From the NCBI GenBank assembly GCA_041648175.1, contig JBAZPO010000022.1, positions 1 to 51,832 on the forward strand: 51,832 nucleotides of DNA, written 5' to 3'. A program made the translations under genes and the position numbers. The notes beneath the pieces are model-generated. The model was not told the origin of the DNA. It saw only the letters and a list, made by a program, of their open reading frames with translations, and searched no databases. Positions within the stretch are counted from its first letter, which is position 1; each line of letters opens with the position of its first letter. Below, piece by piece: positions 7,553-16,287 of this stretch. The stretch is from Desulfobaccales bacterium (GTDB lineage: Bacteria > Desulfobacterota > Desulfobaccia > Desulfobaccales > 0-14-0-80-60-11).

Positions 7553-8716
7553 ATGGTTAACCTATCAGAATTACGGCAAATCCTGGATAAGCAGGAGGAA
7601 GGCTGGCTGTCGCCTTATGCCTGCCGTAGTGTCACGGCCAGGCGCCGGCGCTTTCAAGAGCGCATCAATGAGGGCCACCGCCAGAACTTTGCCGTGGATG
7701 CCGACCGCATCCTCCACTCCCAGGCCTACACCCGCTACATCGATAAAACCCAGGTCTTTTACCTCGTCGACCACGAACAAATCAGCCACCGGGTGCTCCA
7801 CGTCCAGCTTCTGTCCAAGATCGCCCGGACTATCGGAAAGTTTCTCCGCTTAAACGAAGACCTCCTGGAGGCCATCGCCCTGGGCCACGACATCGGCCAC
7901 CCACCCTTCGGCCACGACGGCGAGCGCATCCTCTCGGACATCTGTGAGTCCCAAGGCATCGGTCCCTTTCTCCATAGCATCCAGGGGGTGCGCTTCCTTG
8001 ATAGCCTGGAAAAGAGGGGCAAAGGGCTCAACCTCTCCCTCCAAGTCCTGGATGGCATTCTGTGCCACGACGGGGAACCCCACCTGGAACGCCTCTCTCC
8101 CCAGGGGGATAAGACCTTTGCTTGTCTTGCAGATGAGATCCGGGCCAAGCTGGCCGATCCGGCCATGGACCTGAAACCCATGACCCTGGAGGGCTGCGTC
8201 GTCCGCTTGGCCGATACCATTAGCTATATCGGCCGGGACCTGGAAGACGCTATCACCCTGAAGCTGGTACAGCGGGAGGAGTTGCCGCCGGAGATTGCCC
8301 AGGGCCTGGGCAAAACCAACGGGGCTATTGTCTACAGCCTGGTTGCCGATCTCATTACCCATAGTTATGATAAGAATTATGTAGGCTACAGTCCTCAAAT
8401 AGGCGGGCTCTTAAAGCGACTCAAGGAGTTCAATTACCGGCGCATTTACAATAATCCCCTGATCAAGCGGGAGACGCCAAAGATCGAGGTCCTTTTTCGC
8501 CATCTCTTCGACCGGTTTTTGGCGGATGTGGAGGCGGGCCGAAAAGATTCCCCAATCTGGAACGATTTTCTGGCCGACATGGACCCAGGATATCATCAGA
8601 GCCACCAACCCGCGGAAATCGTCCGGGATTTCCTGGCCTCCATGACGGACGCCCATTTTTTGCGCACGTCCCAGGAACTGTTCTTCCCTCAGCCCTTGCG
8701 GGTAGGGTTTGCTTGA
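7553..8716 (+). CDS. dGTPase-like deoxynucleotide triphosphohydrolase (HD domain)
   Basis: Cytoplasmic HD-superfamily enzyme that removes triphosphate from deoxynucleotides, related to Dgt and SAMHD1. Visible motifs: RILHSQAYTRYIDKTQVF (substrate and first metal ligand region), HRVLHVQLLSKIARTIG, the HD motif ALGHDIGHPPFGHDGE, and DTISYIGRDLEDAI (last metal Asp). The length of 387 residues fits the short dNTPase type. The gene follows its own promoter, and the next gene begins 7 bp after its stop. Control of dNTP pools or phage defence are known roles of the family; nothing here decides between them. Confidence 0.88.
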   Translation: MVNLSELRQILDKQEEGWLSPYACRSVTARRRRFQERINEGHRQNFAVDADRILHSQAYTRYIDKTQVFYLVDHEQISHRVLHVQLLSKIARTIGKFLRLNEDLLEAIALGHDIGHPPFGHDGERILSDICESQGIGPFLHSIQGVRFLDSLEKRGKGLNLSLQVLDGILCHDGEPHLERLSPQGDKTFACLADEIRAKLADPAMDLKPMTLEGCVVRLADTISYIGRDLEDAITLKLVQREELPPEIAQGLGKTNGAIVYSLVADLITHSYDKNYVGYSPQIGGLLKRLKEFNYRRIYNNPLIKRETPKIEVLFRHLFDRFLADVEAGRKDSPIWNDFLADMDPGYHQSHQPAEIVRDFLASMTDAHFLRTSQELFFPQPLRVGFA

Positions 8717-8723
8717 GGGGCTC

Positions 8724-9485
8724 ATGCGCCTCATGACCTTTAATCTCAGGTTCGCCACTCCGGTGGACGGACCCAATGAATGGGAATTTAGGAAGGAACT
8801 GGTAGTGGAAGTTATCCTGAACCATAGGCCGGATCTGCTGGGCACCCAGGAAGGCACGGCGCCTCAGCTCCAGTTTCTTACGGAGCATCTGCCGGGCTAT
8901 CGGCCCTTGACGGACCATCGCCAGGTAGACCCCACCTGCCAGTACCCAACCATTTTTTACCGGGCCGACCGCTTCCACGTGCAGGAGAGCAATGAATTTT
9001 GGCTCTCCGAGACCCCTGGGGTCCACCGCAGCCTGAGTTGGGGCTCGGCCTTTCCCCGTCTGGCCACCTATGGGCTCTTTCGGGAAAAAGGCCGCACCAC
9101 CGGGTTTTATTTCATCAACACCCACCTGGATCACATCTCGGAGGCGGCCCGGCTTGAGGGAGCCCGGATGATTCGAAATTATTTCTTTTCCTTGAACCTG
9201 CCGATAATCTTGGTAGGGGATTTTAATGAACCGCCGGAAGACCCGGTTTACCAGGAACTTCTCGGCGGGGACAGCCCCCTCCGGGATACCTGGAGAGCGG
9301 TGCATCCCCGGGAGGAAGAGGCTACCACCCAACACGGGTTCGACGGCAAACTTAAGGGGCACCGCATCGATTGGATTCTGGTGACCCCGCCCTTTCAGGT
9401 CGGGCGGGCGGCCGTAGTCGCCGATAGTCAGGAAGGCCGCTATCCTTCCGACCATTTTCCCTATGAAGCAGAGGTTGAATATTAA
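8724..9485 (+). CDS. Endonuclease/exonuclease/phosphatase family protein
   Basis: EEP-fold metal-dependent phosphodiesterase or phosphatase. The family motifs are in order: MTFNLRF (Asn), LLGTQEG (Glu), FINTHLDH, LVGDFNEPP (Asp/Asn), RIDWILV and the final YPSDHFPYEAE (Asp-His). No signal peptide is seen, so a cytoplasmic site is likely. I chose ATG 8724, which follows GAGGGG, giving 253 residues; an in-frame TTG at 8709 overlaps the previous gene. The substrate (DNA, sphingomyelin, inositol phosphate) cannot be told. Confidence 0.85.
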   Translation: MRLMTFNLRFATPVDGPNEWEFRKELVVEVILNHRPDLLGTQEGTAPQLQFLTEHLPGYRPLTDHRQVDPTCQYPTIFYRADRFHVQESNEFWLSETPGVHRSLSWGSAFPRLATYGLFREKGRTTGFYFINTHLDHISEAARLEGARMIRNYFFSLNLPIILVGDFNEPPEDPVYQELLGGDSPLRDTWRAVHPREEEATTQHGFDGKLKGHRIDWILVTPPFQVGRAAVVADSQEGRYPSDHFPYEAEVEY

Positions 9486-9487
9486 TT

Positions 9488-10468
9488 ATGGTTGTAAGAA
9501 TTTGGCTTATTGTCTTAGCCCTCCTGGCCGGGGCCTACGCTGCGGCCGCTACCGAAACGGCCCCGCCCCTCTATAAACAGGTGGCCGGGAGCGAGGAAAC
9601 GGTTGCAGTGGAGAAACGCACCAACGTGGCCAACCTGGCCCTGGAGCGAGGGGTGCGTTGGACCGTGGTGGTCGGGCAAAATCGCCTGAAAAAGCCCTAC
9701 CGGCTTAACCCCGGCGAGTGCATTAAGATCAACCATACCCACATCGTCCCCGCCGAGCTCAAAGACGGCCTGGTCATTAACCTGCCGGAGCTGAATCTCT
9801 ACTATGTTAAGAACGGGGTCTACCAACGGCGCTATGCCCTGGCCGTGGGCAAACCCAGTTGGCCCACCCCCACCGGGACGTATAAGATCTTCGAAAAGCG
9901 CAAGAACCCCACCTGGAACGTGCCGCCCTCCATCCAGGAGGAAATGGAAGAATCAGGTCAGGAAGTGGTGGAAAAGGTCCCTCCCGGACCCAAGAACCCC
10001 CTGGGAAAATTTTATATGGGGACCACTGCCGCAGGGGTGGGCATTCATGCCACCAACCGCCCCTGGAGCGTGGGCTACTTTGTGTCCCACGGCTGTATTC
10101 GCATGCTTCCTCAGGAAATCGAACAACTCTTCCCCCAAATACCGGTGGGCACTCCAGTAAAGATTATTTATCGGCCCATCAAAATCGCCGTCACTCCCGA
10201 GGGGAAAGTATACCTGGAAGCCAATCTCAATATCTACCAGTGGGAGTTGAATTCCCTGGACTACGTCAAGAGCATGGCCGAATATTACCAGATTACGGAA
10301 CGCATCGATTGGAGTAAGGTCCCGAACATCCTCAGAAGGCGGGATGGGATCGCCCATGATATCACCAAGGCTCCGGAGGTGCCCATCCCCGCCGGGACCT
10401 CAATCCCCCCCACTTCCACGCAGGTCGGGCTTTCTCCTTTACAAGGCAAGTCGGCCAAGTTAGAATAG
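9488..10468 (+). CDS. L,D-transpeptidase with LysM-like N-terminus
   Basis: Envelope enzyme that cross-links or anchors peptidoglycan through 3-3 bonds. Residues 1-20 form a signal peptide (WLIVLALLAGAYAAA). Residues about 45-90 resemble a LysM-type domain (NVANLALERGV ... KPYRLNPGECIKI). The YkuD domain covers about 99-230, with the catalytic motif SHGCIRM (Cys 203) and the upstream GIHATNRPW. The ~95-residue tail has no clear domain. The length of 326 residues fits the ErfK/YbiS/YcfS/YnhG class. It starts 2 bp after the EEP gene. Confidence 0.9.
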   Translation: MVVRIWLIVLALLAGAYAAAATETAPPLYKQVAGSEETVAVEKRTNVANLALERGVRWTVVVGQNRLKKPYRLNPGECIKINHTHIVPAELKDGLVINLPELNLYYVKNGVYQRRYALAVGKPSWPTPTGTYKIFEKRKNPTWNVPPSIQEEMEESGQEVVEKVPPGPKNPLGKFYMGTTAAGVGIHATNRPWSVGYFVSHGCIRMLPQEIEQLFPQIPVGTPVKIIYRPIKIAVTPEGKVYLEANLNIYQWELNSLDYVKSMAEYYQITERIDWSKVPNILRRRDGIAHDITKAPEVPIPAGTSIPPTSTQVGLSPLQGKSAKLE

Positions 10469-10580
10469 GTTCCGTCCGGTAACCCCGGGCGTAATTTGGA
10501 CAGTCACTGGTGAGCCTTGGGTTCTCGCAAAAACTTCAAAACCGGGAGGATGGGCCTCCGTGCCCCCTGCCAGCTTAATC

Positions 10581-10615
10581 TTGAACCTTGAACCTTCAAC
10601 TTCGAACCTTGAACT
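10581..10615. repeat. Heptanucleotide array (ttgaacc units)
   Basis: Five consecutive 7-bp units: ttgaacc, ttgaacc, ttcaact, tcgaacc, ttgaact. It lies in the 176-bp gap before the secreted coiled-coil gene; apart from this array nothing else is seen in the gap. Confidence 0.7.
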
Positions 10616-10644
10616 TTTCCAAAGCATTGACAAAGGACGCCTCT

Positions 10645-11166
10645 ATGATTCGATTTTGGTTTGTACCAACGGTTTTAGGAGCACTCCTGTTATTTGTGCC
10701 GCTTGCCGCCCAGGCCCAGAACCCCCCGGCAAAGTGTGGCCCCGATCACGCCATCCTGTATAAGCGGGCAGTGAAGCTTCTGGATACCGCCGAAAAGAAG
10801 TTGACTGCGGGCTATACTGCAGAAGCCAAGTCTCTGACGAAGGAAGCCAACTCTCTGTTTACCATCCTCCAGAAAGAATGCGGCCCTGCTCAGAAGGAGC
10901 GGGACTTGACGGAAAAAGAGGTCCAACAGGAAGCTATCAATCAGAAGCTCGCTGCGGATGAATTGGCCCAGGCGGAACGCCTGATGAAGTCCGCAGACGA
11001 AAAATCCCAGAAGGCCGCCAAGATGGAGGCCGCTCAACCGGATGTCTCGGTAAAATTGCAGCGGGAAGCCAAGAGCGAATACGAACAGGCCCACAAGCGC
11101 TCCATCAAATCGGAAATCTACGCCCTGCGCAACCAGCAGATGGTATTCGGTTTTCTGGGCAGGTGA
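10645..11166 (+). CDS. Secreted coiled-coil protein of unknown function
   Basis: I do not recognise the family. The start at 10645 (AAGGA upstream) gives a clean signal peptide, IRFWFVPTVLGALLLFVPLA, cut near AQAQ. The mature ~145 residues are Lys/Glu/Ala-rich and heptad-like (AVKLLDTAEKKLTAGY, DELAQAERLMKSADEKSQKA) with two Cys. It is likely a periplasmic helical protein. An in-frame ATG at 10588 would remove the signal peptide from the N-terminus. Its neighbours are an L,D-transpeptidase and a metallo-hydrolase, so an envelope role is possible but unproven. Confidence 0.7.
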   Translation: MIRFWFVPTVLGALLLFVPLAAQAQNPPAKCGPDHAILYKRAVKLLDTAEKKLTAGYTAEAKSLTKEANSLFTILQKECGPAQKERDLTEKEVQQEAINQKLAADELAQAERLMKSADEKSQKAAKMEAAQPDVSVKLQREAKSEYEQAHKRSIKSEIYALRNQQMVFGFLGR

Positions 11167-11199
11167 TCAGTCGCTCCCCGCGGCTGGGGAGATAAGTCG

Positions 11200-11847
11200 A
11201 TGCGTCTGAATATAACCGCGGCGACAACGGGGCCACTCCAGGTGATCACCTACCTGGTGGCCTGCCAGGAAACGGGGGAGGCCCTCCTCATTGACCCCGG
11301 CGGCCCCTCCGGCGAACTGACGGCTAAACTTCGGGATGAAGGCTGGCGGCTACGCTGGCTCGTCAACACCCACGGCCACGCGGATCACACCGCGGGCAAT
11401 GACCAGTGGGCTTTAGAAACCGGCGCCCGTATCGTCATCCACCAGTTAGACTGGGAGTTCTTCCGGACCCCCGAGATGCAGGCCGCGGCCCTGGCCGAAG
11501 GCTTTCCACCGTTGACCCGGGCGGATGTCCTGGTGGTCGATGGCCAGCCCATCCTTCTGGGCTCGTTCGAGGCCCTCGTCCTCCATACCCCCGGCCACAC
11601 CCCGGGAGCCATCTGCCTCTATTTCCCCGGCCACCTATTCAGCGGCGATACCTTATTCGTGGGCGCCGCCGGCCGGACCGACCTTCCGGGGGGCTCCCTG
11701 GCCCAACTCATCTCCTCCCTGGAAGAAAAAATCATGACCCTGCCGGACGACACCCGCGTCTGGCCCGGCCATGACTACGGCGACACCCCCACCTCCACCC
11801 TGGGAGAAGAAAAGGTCAATAATCCCTACCTCACCGATTTTTTCTAA
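11200..11847 (+). CDS. Metallo-beta-lactamase-fold hydrolase (glyoxalase II-like)
   Basis: Cytoplasmic binuclear metal hydrolase of the MBL fold. Metal ligands are seen in NTHGHADHTAGN (HxHxDH), in LHTPGHTPGAIC, in FSGDTLF (Asp) and in WPGHDYG (last His). The length of 215 residues matches glyoxalase II-like and rhodanese-linked persulfide-dioxygenase-like MBL proteins. The GRTDLPGGS stretch is typical of this subgroup. The true substrate is unknown. The gene is 33 bp after the coiled-coil gene. Confidence 0.88.
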   Translation: MRLNITAATTGPLQVITYLVACQETGEALLIDPGGPSGELTAKLRDEGWRLRWLVNTHGHADHTAGNDQWALETGARIVIHQLDWEFFRTPEMQAAALAEGFPPLTRADVLVVDGQPILLGSFEALVLHTPGHTPGAICLYFPGHLFSGDTLFVGAAGRTDLPGGSLAQLISSLEEKIMTLPDDTRVWPGHDYGDTPTSTLGEEKVNNPYLTDFF

Positions 11848-11968
11848 CAGACCCCTTCAAGTTAACAGCCCTTGTTCTTGCGAGCGTCGATTCCCCTGGG
11901 CTATCTGCTTCTGCCCAAAATCCCTTGCATCCACCTAAGTGCAGGACTACATTAAACCAGAGGTTACC

Positions 11969-13441
11969 ATGACTTCCTCGCAAAAGTCCTGTCTCTTAAT
12001 CCGTAAACCGCCGGAGGGGCTGTTCGCCCGCCTCCTGGACAGCGTTATGGATATGTATGCCCTGGTGCTGGACCAGGATGGGTTGATTACCTACGCCAAC
12101 CTCTCTTTTCTTGAGCACTTCGGACTAAAATGGGAAGAGATTTGCGGCCGCACCTGCCACGACCTGGGGAAGCCCTTCCTGGGCACTGATGCCCTGGAGG
12201 TGGGTTTTTGCACCACCGAGATGACGCCATACTATCCGGCCAAGACCCACCTGACCCGAGAGGCGCAGGGCAAAGTTCACGTTTACGAGACCACCCTATA
12301 TCACCTGGCGGGGCCCGGCAGGGCCGCCTGGACCTTCTGGTCCCTCCGGGATGTCACTGACCGTTTTCGGTTGGAATCTCAGGTCCGGCAGATGGACGAA
12401 CTAGAGCGTAATCTGATGCAGGCCTCCATGGACGGCATCATCGTCAATGACCTGCTGGGAAATGTCCTCATCTTCAACGACGGCGCCAGCAAAATTCTGG
12501 GGTATATCCCGGACGAGGTCGTCGGCAAGGTCAAGGTCTATAAATTCTATCCGGATAAAACCGCCCAGGAAATCAAACGGTTGATTTACGACCCCACCCA
12601 TGGGGGTGTGGGCATTTTGGAAAATTACGAAACCCGGGCTCTCCATAAAGACGGCTCCCTGGTGCCCATCTGGCTGTCGGCCCGCCTCTTGCACGAAGAT
12701 AGCCGGGAGGTCGGCATCGTCGGCTATTTCCGGGACCTCCGAGAACGGCAGCGCCTGGAGGTGGAACTCCTCAGAAGCGAACGGCTGGCCACCTTGGGCA
12801 AGATGGTGGCGCATATCAGCCATGAAATCAAGAACCCCTTGGCAACTATCGGGGGATTTGCCGCCCAACTGGGACGTCTGCCCGACCTGCCCGATAACGT
12901 CCGCCGCCGTTTAACCCTCATCTATCAAGAAGTGCAGCGTCTGGAGAAGTTTCTCGGTGATATGAGCACCTATACCAAAGGCGCGCCGCCGCAAAAAACC
13001 GTGGGAGACCTCCTGGCCTTGGTTAGGGAAGTGGCCGAACTCATGGACAGCGCTTTCACAGAGCGCGGGGTCGTTTTTCACCTGCAGACCCCGTCCCAAG
13101 TCAGCGCGTTTGCCTTTGATCCGGGGCAAATTCGCCAGGTGCTCATCAATCTCTTAAAAAACGCCTTAGAGGCGATGCCCCATGGCGGTGAACTCAATGT
13201 CACCGCCGCGGTGCAATCCAATACGCTGGCCCTCACCATCGCCGACACCGGCTGCGGCATCCCTCCGGAGCAGTTGCCCAACCTGTTTACGCCGTTTTTT
13301 ACCACCAAGCAGGGCGGCACTGGCTTGGGGCTGACCATCTGCCGGGGTCTTATTTCCCAACATCAGGGAGAGATCAGCATCACCAGCGAAGCGGACCGCG
13401 GAACCACCTGCACCATAACCCTGCCCCTGGCCCCGACCTAG
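11969..13441 (+). CDS. PAS-domain sensor histidine kinase (orphan)
   Basis: Signal-transducing kinase without obvious membrane segments, so probably a cytoplasmic sensor. Domains in order: a PAS domain at about 15-135 (LVLDQDGLITYANLSFLEHFG), a second PAS at about 145-265 (MDGIIVNDLLGNVLIFNDGA), a HisKA dimerisation domain with phospho-acceptor His 285 in HISHEIKNPL, and a HATPase domain with N box NLLKNALEA, G1 IADTGCGIP and G2 GGTGLGLTICRG. ATG 11969 has AGAGG upstream and is preferred to an earlier GTG at 11939. No response regulator adjoins it, and it is convergent with murB six bases away. The cofactor or ligand of the PAS domains is unknown. Confidence 0.9.
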   Translation: MTSSQKSCLLIRKPPEGLFARLLDSVMDMYALVLDQDGLITYANLSFLEHFGLKWEEICGRTCHDLGKPFLGTDALEVGFCTTEMTPYYPAKTHLTREAQGKVHVYETTLYHLAGPGRAAWTFWSLRDVTDRFRLESQVRQMDELERNLMQASMDGIIVNDLLGNVLIFNDGASKILGYIPDEVVGKVKVYKFYPDKTAQEIKRLIYDPTHGGVGILENYETRALHKDGSLVPIWLSARLLHEDSREVGIVGYFRDLRERQRLEVELLRSERLATLGKMVAHISHEIKNPLATIGGFAAQLGRLPDLPDNVRRRLTLIYQEVQRLEKFLGDMSTYTKGAPPQKTVGDLLALVREVAELMDSAFTERGVVFHLQTPSQVSAFAFDPGQIRQVLINLLKNALEAMPHGGELNVTAAVQSNTLALTIADTGCGIPPEQLPNLFTPFFTTKQGGTGLGLTICRGLISQHQGEISITSEADRGTTCTITLPLAPT

Positions 13442-13447
13442 AAGTCT

Positions 13448-14386
13448 TCAAAAGCTCGCTTCGTTGTGAAGAGATCCCAAATCCTCCGGCAGAAAGATCA
13501 CTTCTCGCTCCAGGGCGATCCCCTGGGTCTGCCAGACCGTTGCCTGGATTTCCTGGATAAGGCCTTTGACCTGGGCCGCAGTAGCCTGCCCGCGGTTGAG
13601 GATAAAATTGGCATGCTCGCGGGACACCACGGCATCCCCGTAACTTCGCCCTTTGAACCGGGCTTGATCGATGAGCCAGCCTGCGGCCGGTCCTCCGGGC
13701 GGATTCTTGAAGACACTGCCACAACTCCGGGGATTGGCCGGCTGCCGGGCTCGCCGGGCCAGGAGCAACTCCCGCATGCGGGCCTTGATGGCCTCAGGGT
13801 CGGCGGGCTGTGCGAGGTTAAACTCCGCTTCCACCACCAGCCAATGCGGGAAGTTAAGCAGCAGGGAAGACCGGTAGCCCAGACCCAGTTCCGCTGCCTG
13901 GAATTCCACCAGATGCAGTTGGGGAGTGGCCACCCACAGTCGCCGCAAGACCCCGCCCAGGCTACACCCCTCGGCCCCGGCGTTGAGGCGCAGCGCCGCG
14001 CCCACGGTGCCGGGGATGCCGGCTAAGAACTCAAATCCGGCAAAACCCAATCGGGCCGCGGCCTGGGCTAGCCTGGGCAAGGCCACCCCAGCCCCCACCC
14101 GTAGCGTCTCGCCCTGAGGCTCGATGCCTTGGAGACTTTTAGCCAGGTGGAGGGTAAGCCCCGGCAGCCCCGCGTCATCAATAAGCACGTTCGACCCTCG
14201 CCCCAGGAAGAACAGCGGCCAGCCCCGGTCCTGAGCCAGTCTCATCAGACGGTAGACGCCTTCTACGTCCGCGGGCGCCGCCAACCGCGCCGCCGCCCCG
14301 CCGATCTTCCAGGTGGTCAGGGGGGCCAGGGGCTGGTTTTCCAAGATGAGCCCGCTCGTTTTCAGTGAAATTAGCTTACTAGGCAA
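13448..14386 (-). CDS. murB: UDP-N-acetylenolpyruvoylglucosamine reductase
   Basis: FAD and NADPH-dependent enzyme that finishes UDP-MurNAc for peptidoglycan; cytoplasmic. Motifs: PLAPLTTWKIGGAA near the N-terminus, FLGRGSNVLI (FAD), GIPGTVGAAL, LGYRSSLLL, SCGSVFKNP (catalytic Ser) and REVIFL (C-terminal Glu). The length of about 312 fits the shorter MurB type. No ATG is available in the N-terminal part; the longest reading starts with TTG at 14386 and overlaps the antitoxin gene end by 8 bp. Inner TTG codons are possible. It stands apart from other mur genes and may depend on the upstream toxin-antitoxin promoter. Confidence 0.92.
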   Translation of the reverse strand: MPSKLISLKTSGLILENQPLAPLTTWKIGGAAARLAAPADVEGVYRLMRLAQDRGWPLFFLGRGSNVLIDDAGLPGLTLHLAKSLQGIEPQGETLRVGAGVALPRLAQAAARLGFAGFEFLAGIPGTVGAALRLNAGAEGCSLGGVLRRLWVATPQLHLVEFQAAELGLGYRSSLLLNFPHWLVVEAEFNLAQPADPEAIKARMRELLLARRARQPANPRSCGSVFKNPPGGPAAGWLIDQARFKGRSYGDAVVSREHANFILNRGQATAAQVKGLIQEIQATVWQTQGIALEREVIFLPEDLGSLHNEASF

Positions 14387-14711
14387 CGTTTCTGGTTCGC
14401 TTGGGGTGAGATCTGATATGGCTTTCTTGCTTCGGCTCGCCTTCTTTATATGGGGTGAGGGTAACTTTATAGCCCAAGACGTGGAGAATGTCAGCCACGG
14501 TACGCAGAGTTAGATTGCGCCCGCCGTTCAACAATTGGGAGACAAATCCTTTGGATTTGCCCAACCGCTCTGCTAGTTCTTTCCGGGAGACCTTCTCCTT
14601 CTCAAGAAGCTCACAGAGAGTTTCGGTGACTTCCATGATAAGATCCTCTTGAGCAAAAGCCCTCAGAAATTCGTCATCCTTCAGGTATTCATCAAGGATA
14701 GTAGTCTTCAT
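14379..14711 (-). CDS. HigA/XRE-type antitoxin (HTH)
   Basis: A 110-residue Cro/C1-type helix-turn-helix protein. ATG 14711 is preceded by GAGG with 9-nt spacing. The HTH region is VSRKELAERLGKSKGFVSQL followed by LNGGRNLTLRTVADILHVLG. The upstream gene on the same strand is a broken HigB-like toxin whose stop lies 4 bp away, the toxin-first order usual for HigBA. The antitoxin reads intact. The polar C-terminal tail beyond the HTH core (KQESHIRSHPKRTRN) is unusual and overlaps the murB start. It may now be a lone regulator. Confidence 0.82.
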   Translation of the reverse strand: MKTTILDEYLKDDEFLRAFAQEDLIMEVTETLCELLEKEKVSRKELAERLGKSKGFVSQLLNGGRNLTLRTVADILHVLGYKVTLTPYKEGEPKQESHIRSHPKRTRNVA

Positions 14712-14715
14712 GATA

Positions 14716-15255
14716 TTAATCCTCATATAATGCTTCGTTTTCATAGATTTTCTTTATTTCAGTCATTTTATATAGTTCAGTTTGGTCAGCAGCATCGCGC
14801 TTTTTATGACAACCATGTGTAATAACTATGTGATGATAGCTAACATAGAAAAAAAAGAATCTTGTTTTAGAAATATGAACATCTCTGAATTCATAAAACC
14901 CTGCAGTTTTTTCCCTTTTAATGTCTTATACCAAGTTGCGCTCATAGAAGTAAAAATAGCTTCGGTTTTGTAGAGGCACACTTGCATGTGCGACCACTCT
15001 GAGGGCGGACACATAGGTCAGCCCCTACAAAAACTATAATTACCTGTATGACCGCAACTTGGTATTACAATAATCAGGATTGCTTGTTTTTCCATGCTGC
15101 GAAAAATATTCGATAATTTTTGAAACTTTTGCTTTATGGTTAACCGGCAATCCATTTAAAAATTTTTTCGCTGGACATTGACCTGCAGGAGACAAGAAAA
15201 AATCAACCCTCACTTTCCTCCCAAAGACAAAGGGTTCGCTTCGCTCTTTCGGCAT
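14716..15255 (-). pseudogene. HigB/RelE-type toxin split by a MITE and a frameshift
   Basis: N-terminal half 15068-15255 (or from GTG 15213) reads VRVDFFLSPAGQCPAKKFL ... EYFSQHGKTSNPDYC, as in phage Gp49/HigB toxins. It runs into a MITE-like element (14929-15064) and stops. The C-terminal half, 14716-14925 on the same strand, reads GFYEFRDVHISKTRFFF ... HHIVITHGCHKKRDAADQTEL ... ENEALYED-stop, the expected toxin end. Removing the element and one TAA gives YCKTLKGKKLQGF, which then needs one more T in a TTTT run (near 14895) to continue into YEFRDV. So the gene carries an insertion plus a probable 1-bp deletion. Confidence 0.85.
14929..15064 (+). mobile_element. MITE-like element, copy 3 (inserted in the toxin gene)
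   Basis: 136-bp element from TACCAAGTTGCGCTCATAG to the right end CCGCAACTTGGTA. TTA flanks both sides (14926-14928 and 15065-15067). The host toxin coding sequence can be followed on both sides, so this copy gives direct evidence of insertion into a gene and of the element borders. Confidence 0.92.
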
Positions 15256-15262
15256 GATACAA

Positions 15263-15276
15263 TGTTTATATAAACA
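15263..15276. promoter_or_regulatory. Palindrome upstream of the toxin-antitoxin locus
   Basis: Perfect 14-bp palindrome TGTTTATATAAACA, 8 bp upstream of the toxin ATG (15255), with TTGACA on the minus strand at 15285-15290. HigA-type antitoxins bind such operators; binding here is inferred. No well-spaced -10 was found. Confidence 0.45.
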
Positions 15277-15447
15277 TAAACTATTGTCAAGAAAAAATAA
15301 ACCTTTCGACCAAACCTTCTGGGTTGGATTAGAAAGACCAAACTCTCCTCGCTTATCCTTTTCAGCCGACCCTGTGGCGCCCCCCGCCCACCTTGACAAT
15401 TCCGTACAAACAAGGTAGCGTTATCTCTGTGGATTAAGGGGGAGAGC

Positions 15448-16281
15448 ATGGTGGGGAGCCGATTCTGGGGAGTGGTGGCGGGCATCCTCCTGGGGGTGCT
15501 GGTAGGGGCGACAGGGGTGCAGGCCGAGCCCCAGCCCGTGGCCTATGTGGGGCTCAAGTACAGCTTGGTGCGCCATGGTCTGGATAAAGACTTCGTCTTT
15601 AAGACCTTTGCTGACCCCCGCAATCAATTCCTGCCGGACGTTGTCCGCAAGATCGCTCACCTTCGCAAGGAATCCCCGGATATCTATAAGAAATTCCTGA
15701 CCCCGGAGACCGCCGCCCGGGGCCGGGCCTATATGGAAGCCCACAAGGCAGTCTTAACTCGGGCCGAAGCCCGCTATGGCGTGGCCGCGGCAGTCATCGT
15801 CGGCATCCTCACGGTGGAGTCTGGCCTGGGCAGCAACACCGGCAAATATCCGGTCTTTAACGTCTTTGCCTCTCTGGCCGTCATGGATAACCCCGAGGTG
15901 ATCCGGGAGGTGGGATTGAACGCGACACCGGACCGCCTGAAAAAGAAGGCGGCCTGGGGCCGACGGGAATTGGGCATATTTCTGGAGTACTGCGCCTCCC
16001 ATCATGTTGACCCATTTTCCCTCTGCGGCTCCTGGGCCGGGGCCATGGGCTTTTGCCAGTTTCTCCCTTCCAGTCTGAATCGCTGCGGTGTATCGGCCAG
16101 CGGCAAAGGCCCGGTGGACCTCTTCACCCACGACGACGCCATCTTCAGCATTGCCTGCTATCTCCACAAGAGCGGCTTTCAGATCAAAAACCGGGCCTCC
16201 TGGAGCCGGGCGGTCCATAGCTACAACCACTCCGATGCCTATGTGGACACGGTTTTAACCCTGGCCAGTTGGTACCAATGA
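15448..16281 (+). CDS. Lytic murein transglycosylase (MltB/SLT_2 family)
   Basis: Periplasmic enzyme that cleaves the glycan strand of peptidoglycan, forming 1,6-anhydromuramic acid. A signal peptide is at 1-26 (GVVAGILLGVLVGATGVQA), without a lipobox Cys. The catalytic Glu is residue 124 in GILTVESGLG, and the family motifs GSWAGAMGFCQFLPSS and VHSYNHSDAYV follow. The length is 277. AAGGGGGAG precedes ATG 15448. TTGACA at 15393-15398 may be part of its promoter. PolX begins 6 bp after the stop. Confidence 0.9.
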   Translation: MVGSRFWGVVAGILLGVLVGATGVQAEPQPVAYVGLKYSLVRHGLDKDFVFKTFADPRNQFLPDVVRKIAHLRKESPDIYKKFLTPETAARGRAYMEAHKAVLTRAEARYGVAAAVIVGILTVESGLGSNTGKYPVFNVFASLAVMDNPEVIREVGLNATPDRLKKKAAWGRRELGIFLEYCASHHVDPFSLCGSWAGAMGFCQFLPSSLNRCGVSASGKGPVDLFTHDDAIFSIACYLHKSGFQIKNRASWSRAVHSYNHSDAYVDTVLTLASWYQ

Positions 16282-16287
16282 TTTCCC

